This document shows, in pieces, positions 1-12,473 of a stretch of DNA of 64,000 nucleotides. The stretch's first letter is position 1, and every line of letters starts with the position of its first letter. Source of the DNA: Powellomyces hirtus (lineage: Eukaryota; Chytridiomycota; Chytridiomycetes; Spizellomycetales; Powellomycetaceae); NCBI GenBank assembly GCA_025526995.1, contig JAHLKG010000020.1:601812-665811 (forward strand), read 5' to 3'. Under the pieces are notes generated by a model. That model made no database searches, was not told the origin of the DNA, and worked only from the letters and a program-made list of their open reading frames with translations. A program made the translations under genes and the position numbers.

Positions 1-213
1 TGCACAGCTGGGCTACGATTAGGATCTTGACAGCCCATTGATCAGGATGCCCGGGCTGTGAGGGCTGGCGTCAAAAATCGAATTTCTAAAAGATTAACGG
101 AGCGTGGTGCCGCTGGCTCGTGTTCTTTTTCTTTTCTGCGCAGACTACTTGGTCATAAGTATCCCTTGCTCTTAACGCGTAGAGTAGAGCTTTGGTTATT
201 TGTTTCCTGGACA

Positions 214-3200
214 ATGTCCCGCGCTACCCCGGCAGGACCGTGGCCGCAGTCCTCAATCAAAAAGCGGACCTCAGTGGAGGACGCCAGGAACGAACGAGGA
301 CACAAAGTCAGGAAAGTGCTGAAAGAACTACGTCAAGAAGAACATGTGCAAAAACTGGATGAACTGTACGATGGATCCGACAAAGTGCCATACGAGAAGG
401 AGGAGGTTTATGACGACCTATGCTACGAAGACGACCAGTCTCTCTCTCTGGAAGTCTTTGGCGAGGCAGCCGAGCTCGATCTTGCAGGAGAAGACGCCGA
501 GGAAAATGAAGTGCTCTTCTTCATGACACCGCACCACGACCTCCCCATCACAGACCATGTTGTGCCCCCATCCACCGTCCCAAACTTTGACATTTCACAT
601 CTGCTCCTGAAACACAGTGACAGCAACTTGAGCATCCAATCCGACATCAGCTCCTCGGCCCCCTCCGGATTTGACCCTATGGCCCACACCCACATGCTCC
701 TCAAACGCGCCGACAGCAATTTCAGCGTGCATTCGGACATTAGCGTGCAGTCCAACGCATCTCGCGTCGCGGCCGCTACGGCCGACGAACTTCCCCCCTT
801 CTTGCGTAACATCTACGGTGGCGGCTCTTCTACCCCGATCGAGTACGGATCTCTCAATCAGTTGCGGTCACAACATACGGAAGAACCCCATTCCTACCAT
901 CAACACAACGCGCCTGGCCACACCATGGGTCCCGCGCTCGAGTTGGAAAAGGAGTACCATTCCACAACAGTCTCCTTGGCCGACATCCACCCTGGTCGAC
1001 CATTCCACTCGCTATCCTCCTTATCCTCCTCAACCGTATCGAACGTATCGTCTATTCACAGCGCCCCATTAACATCGACCACGCGTACACAATCGCAACC
1101 ACCACCACCCCCCTCGCGCAGCAGTACAGTGGCAACGCCTCACTCCACGCCGTCGGTGAAGGCGGACAAGGACTCGGTATGGTGGCAGCGCAAAACATAC
1201 GTGTGTGATTTCAAGACGACGAATGTGGAGCTGTATAGGTGGCATACCACACATTTGAAAGCAGCGGATCAAAAGATCATGGCGGAAGGTAAGCCCCGAC
1301 CTGCATCCGTGTGCGATTGATCTTCTTTCTTTTCCTAACAAATGAGTGAATCTGACCCTTAATTTGTATCACTACAGCTCGTGCCGCAGCCGCGTATGCC
1401 TCGGCACCAGCCGACGTCGCCGCCCATTCTCGTCCCACCACTCCCACCACCCCCCGGTCCTCCGCCACCGATTCATCGTCCACCTTCCCACCTTTTCATA
1501 AAGACACCACCACGGCACCCGAGCTGGGCCTTCTACGCCACTCGGCATCCGGTCGACTCGTTATGCCGTGCCCCGCCGCGTTCGCCGTCCGCTCCCGCCT
1601 GTCGCGCCACACGAACGGAAAGAACCCTCTGACGTGGACTAACACGGCGTCGGCGTGCGCGGGACAGTACACCTACACGGACGACACTGGGGCCACAGTC
1701 GGGACGCTGGGTGTGAAGGGTGTGACGTGGAAGAGCCCGTCACCGAAAAAGAATGGGGAGAGAGTAAAGAAGAATACGGTGGCGACGGCGGCGGGTGGTG
1801 CGGCGGATCCGAGTGAGACGCAGAGTGCGAGACGCAAACCGTTCTCGTTTGAACGCGTGACGTTTGAATGTTCGTGGCCAGCGTGTAAACGGAGCTTTTG
1901 CAAGCGGGGTGAGTTGCAGGATCATGTGGTTGGTTTGCACCAGGTGAGTGACTATTAGAAATCTGAATGGGTTCCTTACTCTGCTGATCGTAATGTACTT
2001 ACTCTTCTTTTCGAACGCTTCTCGCCCAGGTCCCCATTCCAGTCATTGTAGAAAAACGTCCGTGGAAGTTCAGCGCCAAATTCACCATGACCCCAGTCGA
2101 AGATCTCGATTCCCTGGACTGGCCACAACACTCTACAGGCCCCCTCAGCGCATGGGTGGACATGTCCGCGCGTCTCCGTGAAGCCATCAAGCGTGTCATG
2201 GCCGCCAAGCTGCGCCGCGGGTTCATTATTCCGACTGTGGGGGATCAACCACAAAACCAGCAACAACAGCAACAGCAACAACAGCATCAGCGCCAACAGC
2301 TTTCTCTCACGCTCTCGCAGGACAGCTCGAGCACGTTGAGTTCTGTCTCAGGTACCAGCATATTGGCCGACGACGACGACGAGGTAAAGTTTGAGAACAC
2401 GACAGTGAACATGACAACAACAACGACACCCGACATGGAGTCTCGCCTGGTGGCGTTTGTTGACGCACTCGATATGGGGCAGCTTGAAACGGAATGGAAG
2501 CGCGTTGTGCGGGAGCACGCCGGCGATGAGGAAGATGGAGCCAGTGATGACGCTTCGCGGCCAGTGTTTGGACAAAAAACCCTGCCTGAAAACTCACAAC
2601 GTGCAGCAGCAGCAGCAGCAGCAGCGGGGGCGGCAACGCCAACAAGACCAGCAACGCCCACCCCAGCAGCACGAGACGGCGCTGACACTCCCACCCCGGA
2701 ACCGCTTAGTCCAAACTCGAAGCTGCGAAACCATGCCCGGTCCCTGGCAGCCGGTACGCGACCTACACCTGCGGTCACGACCTACGAAATCGATCCTCAA
2801 CAAGTCCCCTATCCCACATTTGGAGAAATTGTGTGTGAGCTCCGACGAACAGAGATGGAGCAAACCCACAGCACCCTTGCAAGTATAACAAGCGGGAGAT
2901 TTATATCGTCGGCGTCACGGATCCTCGACATGCGCCATATCGTCGAGGAATGGTGTGCGGAACACATTGCTGAGCAGTGCGTCCTCTTTATGGCGGTGGC
3001 CCGGGAGGCGGAGGCGAGGCGACTGGGATTGGCCAACTTTGGTGCACTCCCGATTGGCCACCAGACAGTCGCGGGGGCTACAACAACGCTTCTGGGCCAT
3101 GGGGTCAGTGTCAATGTTAATGCCAGTATCAATGCAAAGAAGAAGAAAACATCGGCGACGCGCAACTTGGGAGCGGCACTCAGGCCCGCTGATCCCAACC

Positions 3201-3928
3201 AGCTCCCTTTTGTTCCTTCGGCTGCTGCAAAAGGAGGGGGAATGGCAGCCACGCCGGTACGCAAACCGGCAAGGCGCCGACTCGCTACAGCTAGCCATCA
3301 AGGAATCGGAAAGGAGAACAGCGATCTGGGCGGAGCAACACCGGATGCACCCGCGACAGCAGCAACGCCAATTCAACAAAAGCCGCCTCAGCTGCCCAAT
3401 AAAAGCAACCGCGCGCGTCGGCCGCGAGCCACGGCGGAAACGGTCACCCGCGTCATTGCTGCTGCTGCTAAAGAACGAGAGAAGGCAGCAAAGGCAGCAG
3501 CTGCAGCGGCTGCACTCGCGGCGGCCACTTCCATATCCTCGGCCGCCCTGGACGAGAACGTGGGCTGTGACATCAATCTCTTGTTGGACCAGGCGAACTC
3601 GCCGTCATCAACCTTCAATCTGTCCACTTCAATTCTGTCATCCATGGCCGTACCCTCTTCGCCATGCACCGCCTCAGTGTTGAAGTATCGAGTAGACTCA
3701 ATGCCAGCCAGCCCCGCCCACCGCAACACCCTCTTTCCGGAAACACCGAAAGTCACCCCTAGCCTTGCGCAGCGTCGCGTGGGAGCAGGCGTGTCGGGTG
3801 CGTGGTCTTTGCTCACACCTGCCGCTACACCTGTAATTGGGCAAAAACCTACGGATGGTGTTGCGAAGGGAGACGAAACTCCAACGGCCGGAGAAAATGG
3901 GTTGTACTCGTCTTGGAAGTGGAAGTAG
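214..3928 (+). CDS. Large C2H2 zinc-finger protein, probable transcription factor
   Basis: Three exons (214-1288, 1378-1943, 2030-3928; introns gtaagc..cag and gtgagt..cag) join in frame into about 1,179 residues. The ATG at 214 is the first in-frame methionine; the frame is open upstream but has no ATG. The end of exon 2 encodes one canonical C2H2 finger (Cys-x4-Cys-x12-His-x4-His, starting FECSWPAC). Two degenerate finger-like stretches lie before it, around the exon 1/2 junction (YVCDF..HTTH) and near 1563 (MPCPAAF..LSRH). The rest is low complexity: an acidic N-terminal third, a serine-rich middle, polyglutamine at about 2258-2300 and polyalanine runs at about 2600 and 3490. A 20-residue unit (LLKHSDSNLSIQSDIS and LLKRADSNFSVHSDIS) occurs twice. 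Nuclear DNA binding is inferred from the finger; no specific orthologue is recognised. Confidence 0.75.
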
Positions 3929-4352
3929 ATGGGAATGAAACAGTCCGCCAAGAATCCTCACCCCCACAAATTTTGGATTATGCACCCCCTTCCCCCACTC
4001 TCCTAGGAGTTAATTTTTTCCCCAAGCCCCTGTCAAAGACACTTCACTTTTTTTCTCTGCATTAGTGTACCGATTTTGCGTGATCTTTTTGTTTTGCATA
4101 GTCGTATTTATTTGCTCAAATCATAAGAATGGAAATGAGCTTCCTGCCTGTCATGTTTAGGGCGATCGAACATAGATGTCTGGCATTTTTGGTACGGTAG
4201 GGCGAACACAATGGATGACCGCGCGTGGTTAAGGCAGACAGAGAGAGAATGGGAGTAGATGCGGGAAAGGGGTCTGGTAGGGATGACTACAGAGCCGCTT
4301 GCTCTTGTTTCTCGGTCTTGAATAAGAGGAAACAAAGGCAGAACGGATGGTG
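3929..4352. other. Intergenic, convergent gene ends
   Basis: This stretch separates the convergent 3' ends of the zinc-finger gene and the sigma-adaptin gene. I see only T-rich 3'-UTR-like sequence and no supported coding exon. Confidence 0.5.
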
Positions 4353-5426
4353 TCAATACTCTGAAAGGCATAATAAGGCTCTCGCCTGTTTGGTCCAACG
4401 CCAGGGAGTGTTCATTACCTCTTCCATGCGTTTGAGTGTATTTATAACCGACCGTTTACTGGATTCTTGCAATTCTCCACCGATCAGGAGCTCATCTGGC
4501 ATTACATAAAAACAAATCGTCAGAGGAAATCAGGAGACTGGGCATTGCCTTGAGCCACATCGCCCGGCGGCCCCACATCTCTTTTTTTTCTTTCAAACCG
4601 CTTACCGATGATCATGTATGCTTGCTGATAGTTGAAGATAATGTCCAGTTCGCAGACATTCAGGAACCACTTGTCCAAGACCTCGACGTATCGATGTATA
4701 ATCTCTAGGGTCAGCAGTTCATTGTCGTCTAGATCGGTTCCAGCTATGAAAAATAGACTCGCGTATCTATGAAGAGGGGGAATAGTGGTCAGTACGATGT
4801 GTCGCGCCGCGCGGTCGGCCGTCGCAGACTTGGCTTTCGGATGGGTCTACCAGCTCCTTGGCATGTCCGTTTCACCCCAATAAACCCACGTCTAGTCCGA
4901 GTCGGCCGAATCACAGCAGCACTTTGGCTGATGACATGCAAGAACTCCCTTCCTTGCATCACAACGTTGTTGTTCCATGTCATCCACGCTTGGCTTAGAA
5001 TTCCGCCCCCGACAATTGTCCACTTGACATGACTCGGCCCACACAGTACAACATCAGTTCTTCAAGTACCTTCTGTAGACCACTTTAAAGTCTGATGCAG
5101 TGGAGAATCAATCAATCAGCATCGGTCTCCTCAGATGACGGACAAGTTGCGCGTTGGCTAGCAAAGGAATACCTTTGTATTCCAACACGTTGCACATTTT
5201 TGTTTTCCGCGACAATACCGTCTGACTGACATCCTTGACGGTCTTTGTCTTTTCCTTCAGGGTCCAGTCAGAGGTGAACCATTTGGTCAGACGGATTTTT
5301 CCTGCAGGGTTACGGTTGAGAGTTTGCCCCTCCCAGAGTCTTGAGACAAGTGTTTATGGTGAGGGGTGACGTTCAAGCTTCAAGCCAACCTTGACGAGAC
5401 ACGAGCAGCATGAATTTCACAGTCAT
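4353..5426 (-). CDS. APS1: AP-1 clathrin adaptor complex small (sigma) subunit
   Basis: Five short exons on the minus strand (5426-5390, 5301-5173, 5091-5070, 4766-4606, 4495-4353) splice at GT-AG sites in consistent phase into about 163 residues, the normal size for sigma-adaptins. The product starts [20 protein letters not shown] and contains the family hallmarks [55 protein letters not shown] and [16 protein letters not shown]. The [12 protein letters not shown] start favours AP-1 over AP-2 or AP-3. Sigma subunits form the AP core with the mu chain and two large chains and help bind dileucine sorting signals at the trans-Golgi/endosome. The last 20 or so residues after the SSK motif do not resemble the usual acidic tail, so the final exon may be spliced differently (a GT lies after the GAG codon near 4425). 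The start is divergent from the next gene. Confidence 0.9.
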
Positions 5427-5617
5427 TTGTTTGCGACGATGGTTATGGTTGTTGCTGGTGAGATGAGGTTGAGAGATGCAGGCAGCCTCGGTTGGCAGAT
5501 GGCAAAAACTACCAACTGGAGTTTAGGCCGAGACGGAGGGAGGCATTACGGGCGGATTACGGCATCACCTCCTCTGTAAGCCAAAGAAATTTACCTACTC
5601 GCCATCCTTCTCGCAAA

Positions 5618-6508
5618 ATGCAGGATTTCAAGTGCACGGTACCAGACCATGAGCGGACCACACACAATGACCGGGACGGTGACCCAAGTTCACCGGAATC
5701 AGGAGAAATCATACGAGTGCGACTCCCACTTGCGTTGGACGGACCTGGTTCTTCGGTATCCTCTTCAGCGCCCTCGTCCGCAAAACGAGCAAACAACTAT
5801 TATACCGCCGTTGTCTTATCTTGCGTGCCGGATCGTCGGGATCGAACACGCCAACTCGTGGTGTTGCCCATTCCGTCTTATTCGAAAGCGGATGCTGTAG
5901 ACCCCGAACTCACGGCTCCCAGGTGGCTGTCACGACAGGACGACGCCTTCAGAGAATTACATGTTCCAGTTCAGCAACGAGACGGCCACAATGAACGTTA
6001 TGAATACGAAGGGCCTACTAAATTTATTCGATACGACTGCGTCAAAGACGGAGCTATCCTGGCCTGCGGAGAAGATCGACCGGCTTGGGTGTTGTTGCGA
6101 CCTATGAAGATGGCTTTAAAATTCTCTGCGACATGGAAATCTTTCTCACCCCGGCGTTTCATGCCCGTTGATGATCTGTCGTATATCACTGCGCGACTTG
6201 AGACACTGCCGCCCACTTGCTCTACTCACCATACAATAGGGTCGGATCTCATTATGAATCCCGTTCTGATCCCTACCTTTCACTCATCTCAGTTCATACT
6301 GTGTGATTATGCAGACTCAGACGACGACGAATCGGATGACGAAGGGGATGTTCTTTCCTATTTGAAAAATCTCAATGAATTGACGGGTTGCGCTGCGATT
6401 CAGGAAGTCGTGACTTCCATAGAGGATAGTGAAAGGCAAAGGAAGAACACTGCGGTGGAGGATTGGCTCAGGTCAATTGTGATAGGACAACAGGGAATCG
6501 GTGTATAG
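5618..6508 (+). CDS. Hypothetical protein, 296 aa
   Basis: A single open frame starts at an ATG in good context (AAAATG at 5618). The frame runs further upstream but contains no earlier ATG. The product has a serine-rich N-terminus, a central stretch with YTAVVLSCVPD and LVVLPIPSY, and a very acidic segment (DYADSDDDESDDEGD) near residue 235. No signal peptide or membrane segment is seen. I do not recognise the family. It is transcribed away from the sigma-adaptin gene, about 190 bp separating the two start codons. Confidence 0.6.
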   Translation: MQDFKCTVPDHERTTHNDRDGDPSSPESGEIIRVRLPLALDGPGSSVSSSAPSSAKRANNYYTAVVLSCVPDRRDRTRQLVVLPIPSYSKADAVDPELTAPRWLSRQDDAFRELHVPVQQRDGHNERYEYEGPTKFIRYDCVKDGAILACGEDRPAWVLLRPMKMALKFSATWKSFSPRRFMPVDDLSYITARLETLPPTCSTHHTIGSDLIMNPVLIPTFHSSQFILCDYADSDDDESDDEGDVLSYLKNLNELTGCAAIQEVVTSIEDSERQRKNTAVEDWLRSIVIGQQGIGV

Positions 6509-7905
6509 AAAAGATAACAGATTCAATGTGGAGGAGCATACAACCTACAAAGGAGCCAAACATTGCCCCGCATCACAAGAAAAGTGCCCCATATCACATC
6601 CTAGTTCTGCACTAGCGATATGCGTACTTGACACAATATCTGACGCTGGCCTGGCTGCACAGCACTTACGTGCAACGGTGCAGGGGTGGTAACGCCACCC
6701 TTTCACTCTTGTATTACACGCAGAACCCCACTCCCAAGCAACCACTCTCCATTGGTGCGCTGTTATTGCCGTCCGTTGGACTTTGATGATTGCATGGGGA
6801 CGGCCATGAGCGGAAACTGGGCGGCCGAGTCCTGGCGACGGTAGATCGTGGTAGGGTAAGACATCGACGTTGGCAGGGCGAGTGTCAAAGTATTGGTTCG
6901 TCCCGAGGAACGGGCCTCTCAGTGTCCAACGTGGTGCGATTACCCGCTTCCCCGTGCGGTGGTGGTTACGCCTAGAACCGTCCCATCCCTGCCGCCTTCA
7001 CTAGCGACTGTAGTACAGGCCCGGGCTGTATCACGCAGCAGTACCGGCACACTCTCCAGCTGTCTGCACCGAAGTTGAGCCCCCGCCCGTCTCCAGACTC
7101 GATAAAAGCTCAACAAGGTCCTGCTCTACTCAAGACTCCTTCGATACTGCCCACATTCACTCCACCCACTATGGAGACCGTGCCAAGGAGCCCGACCGAG
7201 CTTTATTGCCCGCATGCACATGACATGCAGTCCGTCACCAGCAACGATGGTCTGGTTAAGGAGCTCTCGCCCAGCGAAATTCCGTAACAAACGCAACAGC
7301 CTTCGCAATGAGGTCGAGAACCCGGGCAACATTGCTGCTCTCCCAGAATCTTACTCCCGCAGGACACTTGCCCCTCCGCGCGGCCGGTGAGGACATCTAA
7401 CAGTGAGAAGTGGGTTGACACCAGCTTTTGCGTCAGCTTGTAAATGGAAGAAGACCACAAATAAATACTGTCATAAGCGCGTCGGGGGATGTGCAAGTAG
7501 AAATCTCAAGCTAAAGAAGATTATGCTCCCCTATAGAGACAATGTAAACTCTGCAGATAAAAGACTTTGAATGAGGCAAAGGAGATAGGAAAGAATAAAG
7601 ACATTGCAAGACACAAGTTCCTGTCTTCCGGAACCCTCTCGCTGGAGCAGATATGAGAGAGGTCGGGGATCTCTTCGTATCTTCCAAAATATTACACCTG
7701 CATCAGCACAAGTGCTTAGCTGCGTGTGCTTGTTGTGTTACTCATGCCGTCAAAACGGCTATGAATGAAATGTCACACTAACCCGTCAAAGCGCAGCCTC
7801 ACACGAGCCAAGCCACCCCACAGCGGCCTCTCACATCGCCGCAATTATTATTATTTCACACTTCCTCACGTTCCAAACCACTCTCAGTGGAGATCAGACA
7901 AAAAA
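6509..7905. other. Intergenic, 1.4 kb, no supported gene
   Basis: No exon set could be built here. A proline/serine-rich stretch at about 6976-7287 is open for 104 codons in one plus frame but has no convincing start or splice partner. The distal part is AT-rich and probably carries the promoter of the next gene. Confidence 0.4.
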
Positions 7906-8758
7906 ATGAGCACCGTCAACTCACCACCACCACCACTACCGCCCAACGCAATGGACGACGAATCATTCTACCGGCATGACCTTGACCCCAGGAGTTCGGC
8001 GCTCGACTTGGAAGATTGGATGCAGAAATGGACGGTTGTGACTAGCACTCAGACCAGGATATATCGGGCCATTGCATTGCACGCGGGCATTGTGGTATGC
8101 AAAAGCTTGGAAGCATGCGACACGACTTGTTTTCCCTCTTTCCTAACACTCGCTTGCGTTTGGTGCTATGTTTATAGATTCTCTCGTTGGCAATGGCTCT
8201 GGGTGTCGGGATCAACGGCAAAGCAACCCACAATGGCGAGTCCCTCTGCTTCCTTCGCCACCGTCCCAGTCTCAGCTCCGTTCTTGACGGCGAAAGCAGC
8301 GCGTGCAGCAAACCCATCGTCGAAGCCTGTTTCTCCATTTTCTTCGCCATCCTCCTCTGCGCCTACAACGTGCGGAGTCTCATTGTGTACAAACCCCGCG
8401 ACCGGCGGATCATGTTGGCAGAGGTCGCCGTATCCGGCGCCCTTTGTGCCTTAATGATCTGGAATAGTGCGTGGGTCGCCCGATCGAAAGATATCACTTG
8501 CGACGATCTGTACACCAAGAACCGCGTTCATGACTGCGGAAATGAGTTCAAGAATACGTACCACAAGAGTCTTGGTGGACTGGTGTTTGGAATCGTGATG
8601 GGTTTCTTTTCGGCGATCCTTTGGGTAGGGACCCGAGGCCGTTTTCGTTTTCGTAAGCACATGTTCATGCGCAAATTCTCATCGATTTACTTTTTGATTT
8701 GTAGGGTGTGTCGGCGTTCATGGAGTGGAAAGCGTACAAATCTCAAGACAGCATCTAA
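7906..8758 (+). CDS. Four-helix integral membrane protein (MARVEL-like topology)
   Basis: Three exons (7906-8094, 8178-8624, 8705-8758) give about 229 residues. The start follows an A-rich leader (AAAAAATG). Four hydrophobic segments are visible: residues about 60-75 (ALHAGIVILSLAMALGVG), 110-130 (ACFSIFFAILLCAYN), 143-160 (AEVAVSGALCALMIW) and 195-212 (GGLVFGIVMGFFSAILW). Between helices three and four lies a cysteine-containing loop (ITCDDL..VHDCGNEF) that could form a disulphide outside the cytosol. The tail is short and charged (FMEWKAYKSQ). The layout resembles fungal MARVEL or tetraspan proteins, but no specific function can be named. The last donor (GTAGGG) is non-consensus; it was chosen over a nearby GTAAGC because it keeps frame and gives a natural C-terminus. 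Confidence 0.65.
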
Positions 8759-9885
8759 AGGCTCCCGCCTAATTTTATCCCCACATCCTCTCCTTGCGGG
8801 CAAGCCGGGGATCATCTGGCCCTATCCTCCCCCACATTCGCCATTCTTAGGACTTTGGATCATCTGTATAGTAGGACACATAGTATTTCTGTAGCATAGC
8901 ACACCATAGTCTGTCCTAATATTAATAGTGTAATTTTTGAATTCGGGGCATCCGTACGGTATTAATGTACATGATACGAAGGAACAGGAGTACTTGACGA
9001 CCGCCGCCTCGGGTGACATTTTAGCGGTTCGCATGCACAAGTTGACGCCGCGAATTCGGTGTCTAATGCTAAGCCGGGACCAAAATGTAACCGCTCGTCT
9101 CGTTACAGGCTGAAAGATTATTAGGGTAAAGAGATAGATTTATCCAGAACAGATGACAAAACGCCGCCGTTTTGGCTGTGGTGCGAGTGTGATTGCGGCA
9201 CCTTTCCTAATAATGGTCGACTCGACTCGACTGTCGGCTCGTTGATCATACCTGTTTCGTTTGGAACCACAACCACTCCTGCTTCGAAGGGAAGGTCATG
9301 GAGGTGTCCGCGATTTCGTCTGTTTAGGGTCGTTAGAAGCACTGCACAGGGCTTGATCTCGGACTGTCATGTCAAAGCCTCCACTTTGTCACAGATCTCG
9401 GCTGCCCGTTGTAGTTCTTGAAAGCTTTTCAAAATACGTTCGTCTAAGCGTAGAGCATCTATCCAGATAATCGTTAATAAATATCGCGCGGAAATTATTG
9501 GCAATCAGATGATAGATACCAACTCTCCTGCATGCCATTCTCCTTTTCGACGAAGGGGGGGATTGGGGGGGGGGGGGTGCCATTCACCCACTCAACGAAA
9601 GGGGGGGGGGGGGGGACGAGGCAGAGGACGCCGTCCCTGGCCGATCATTCCGTATAGGCATATGCTCCTCGGTGACTTGGTACATCCTAAACACAATCAA
9701 CAGCATGTAGAATCCTCAGCAGCACATTAAACATTACACATGTTAACTTCAGATAGGAGCAAGTTCGTCAAAACATTTTCAGAATTAAGGTGATGATGTA
9801 TTGTGAAGTATATAGCAAGAATGGTGAAAACAAACAAACTTAGAAAAGCAAGAAAACTGGGAGCAATGGGGAAGTAGTCACGAAT
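8759..9885. other. Intergenic, 1.1 kb, with long G runs
   Basis: No coding exon is supported. Homopolymeric G tracts occur at about 9555-9577 and 9601-9615, interrupted by short AT-rich sequence. Confidence 0.5.
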
Positions 9886-10995
9886 TTACAGTGGGCAAAC
9901 GGCGGCAATCATCGGTTCAACATCCAGAATGAAAACGCTACGCTCAGTGTATTCGTCTCCTGGTCTGGCCTGGTATACGGCACCTTGATAAGGAGGCGTC
10001 CCGTCAGCTCAGAATCTTACTACACCCGCGCGCAAGTTAAAGTCTTGGAATCATTCGTGACGCATACCTGCAAAGTGAGTGCACTTGTTATCATATACCG
10101 CAAAGCCGTCGAGAGGCTCCTCCAGGGTGAAAGTGTCAAGAATGTCTTCGGCGGGAATTGTGGAGGGGTGCTTGTCGGCATGTTCTGGCTTGGCCACAAT
10201 GTTCTCGCCGCCCGCAGCGTTGCGTCGGCGCACCATGTGGACAAAGGAGAACTTGTGGCCGTCCTGGTGCAGAGCGTTGGGGGTGTTGATACCGACGGGC
10301 CAGGATGGGTTCGGGGCGGTCTTGACAAAGTGGATTCCGACCACAATGGGGTGGCGGAGCTCATCCTCGGACCAATCGCACACGGCAACGTCCATCAGGA
10401 TCATGCGGTTCAGGAGAGGCAGGTTGCGGATGTTTTCTGAAACGGGACTGTACCAGCGGCGAACGTTGGAGCAGTCCATGTTGAATACGCCTGTATGAGA
10501 AGAGAAGAGACAGAAACGTTAGAATAACCTTGTCACAATCTCAAATCGAGCCGTAAGAAGAGATATCAAACCCTGGTTGTATGGAACGCGTTCATTGCCG
10601 TCCTCGTCGTGGTAAGGAGGCAAGTACCTCACGCGCATTGGCCTCTCCCAAGGCAGAACAATGGCGCGCGAATAGGATCGGAAGCGGCTCCAGTCGCTGG
10701 GGACGAACATGTCCTTGGGGATGGTATCGAAATCGTTCTCCAGCTGACGGATGCCGTCCTGGACTTCTTCCTCAGACAGACCGACGAATCGGCTTGCATT
10801 GAAGCGAACGTGGCTTGTGGTCTTCAGATTCTGGACGTTGGCGTCGATGTAAGCGTGGGCCTCTTCGGGCAGGATGAAGACATCCTCGCTGGATTTGGCA
10901 GGAACGATAGGAGCAACGGTGGTTGTGCTGGTGGGCTTGCTGGGCTTCACAGCCTTTGCGGGAGACCAGGTGTCTTGCTGTACGACAGGGCTCAT
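9886..10995 (-). CDS. 2-oxoglutarate/Fe(II)-dependent dioxygenase (amino-acid hydroxylase-like, PF10014 type)
   Basis: Three exons (10995-10572, 10490-10068, 10007-9886) give 322 residues. The fold hallmark is the iron-binding His-x-Asp in ALHQDGHKFSF, with the distal His in KCTHFA followed by the arginine-containing RSVFILDVEP that would bind 2-oxoglutarate. The conserved RHPIVVGIHF and PVGINTP stretches place it in the 2OG-Fe dioxygenase group that includes bacterial isoleucine dioxygenase, whose members hydroxylate free amino acids. The substrate here is not known. The acceptor of exon 3 (TGAG) was chosen because it restores the RSVFIL strand; the simple read-through stops after MRHE. The start MSPVVQQ follows a pyrimidine-rich leader and a TATA element. 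It lies about 3.8 kb outside the phosphopantetheinyl transferase, so a link to the peptide synthetase is only a possibility. Confidence 0.8.
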
Positions 10996-11086
10996 GTTTA
11001 GACCGTTGACGATGTGATGAGGGAGATTGAGGAAGGAAAGAGATTGATGAGATGAAAAGATGCTGGCACGACTTGTGCCCCCCTTC

Positions 11087-11094
11087 TTATATAA
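11087..11094 (-). promoter_or_regulatory. TATA box of the dioxygenase gene
   Basis: TTATATAA lies about 92 bp upstream of the ATG at 10995, followed on the minus strand by a CT-rich leader (TCTTTCCTTCCTCAATC), the usual arrangement for fungal transcription starts. Confidence 0.55.
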
Positions 11095-12473
11095 CTTTCC
11101 CATGCGTGCTCGCGAATGCCACGCCTCCGTGATGCAATGACTGGGCGATCAACAACTTCACTGAAATATTGCCACCGCAGAAATGTCATTGGCTGCGAGC
11201 ACCCGTTCCGTGAGGCGAAGCTCTCGGACACTATCCAGCACTTGGCTTTTCTCTAGCGTCACCCCGAGCAGGCGGCCCGTTTCTAGTCTCATTCCGATTC
11301 GTTTCTGTGTTTGAAAATCAAAATGCTTTGGTGGAGTTTCAATAATGAGAGCAAACATCTGGTCGGCTTCCGTGGCGCTGCTATGTGCACTGCAAGGCGG
11401 CGACTTTACATTCCGAACTCTGAGCAATGAAACTGTAGCTAGAGAGACATAGTGGCCTCAAAAAGTTACATCATCTTCAACGGCAAGCAACGCCGGCTGC
11501 CTTTTCGGCTATGTTTCACGGCGGGTCCTATGTCGGCCGACCATCAGACTCGGGCCCAGGTCCAACAACCCGGGATGTGTGGCGGAATGAACATTTTCAG
11601 TGCTGCGCACAATAGCAGCCGACTTTCTTCCAGTCCGTGTGCATATTATTATTGACTCCGCAAGCCACCAGACGGCGTGAAGGTTAAAGTCTATAATGCG
11701 CCGTGCATGTCGACCGCGTCTCCCAGCCAAGAAAGTCTCCGCGGATTATGTAAGCGCGCGGAGTGTCGACACATTCCTCCGCGGATGCAATGAATATCAT
11801 GCCTGTTACAGATATTCCACACAATGACGAGAAGCATCGCGAGCGCAGATGAATTCAAATGGGGAGCTTCAAAGGTGGAAATACGCTGTTACGAAAGAGT
11901 TGGGCAAGCGCAAAAGCTCGCTCTCGGTCGGGAGCAAAGCGACAGACGAGTTCAACTGCGGTACACTTGTTTACACCATAGTATGTTGTTCTGCAAATAG
12001 CAACTCTCTGTGCTGTATGAACTACACATCGCAACTTGTGTGGATTCGTTTTTGTCTCTAGTTCCGACTGCCCAACTCGTCAACAGTGTTGCCATTTCGG
12101 TCATGTCGGGCGATGATCGTTGAGCCTGGCGGGAGCGCGTCGGTGTCTCTTTTTGTTCTCACACCTCACAAAACTGGCACAAGGCCGTATTCGGTGGAGA
12201 GATTTGTTCCTGTTTTGCCACAAAGTCCGCCGCTTGCTTCAATGTAGCCTCCGGCAATGGAACATAAATTGACAATTAGAGAAGCTAGTTGTGTCCAGCG
12301 GTTCTGTCGTGTTTGTTTCAATCGCCGTGTTATATGGGTGCAGTAGATACAGGGGTGACGTGCGTGGGGGTGTAATGACTAAGAACTATCTGCCTATATA
12401 TATCCTAACAGAAAGAAGGTGATATGCGTGTATAAAGAGCGGGGTTGACCTCAAGGTCAAGGATTTGACTGAT
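11095..12473. other. Intergenic, 1.4 kb
   Basis: This lies between the dioxygenase promoter and the 3' end of the deformylase gene. Only short frames without splice support are present; no RNA gene was recognised. Confidence 0.4.
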
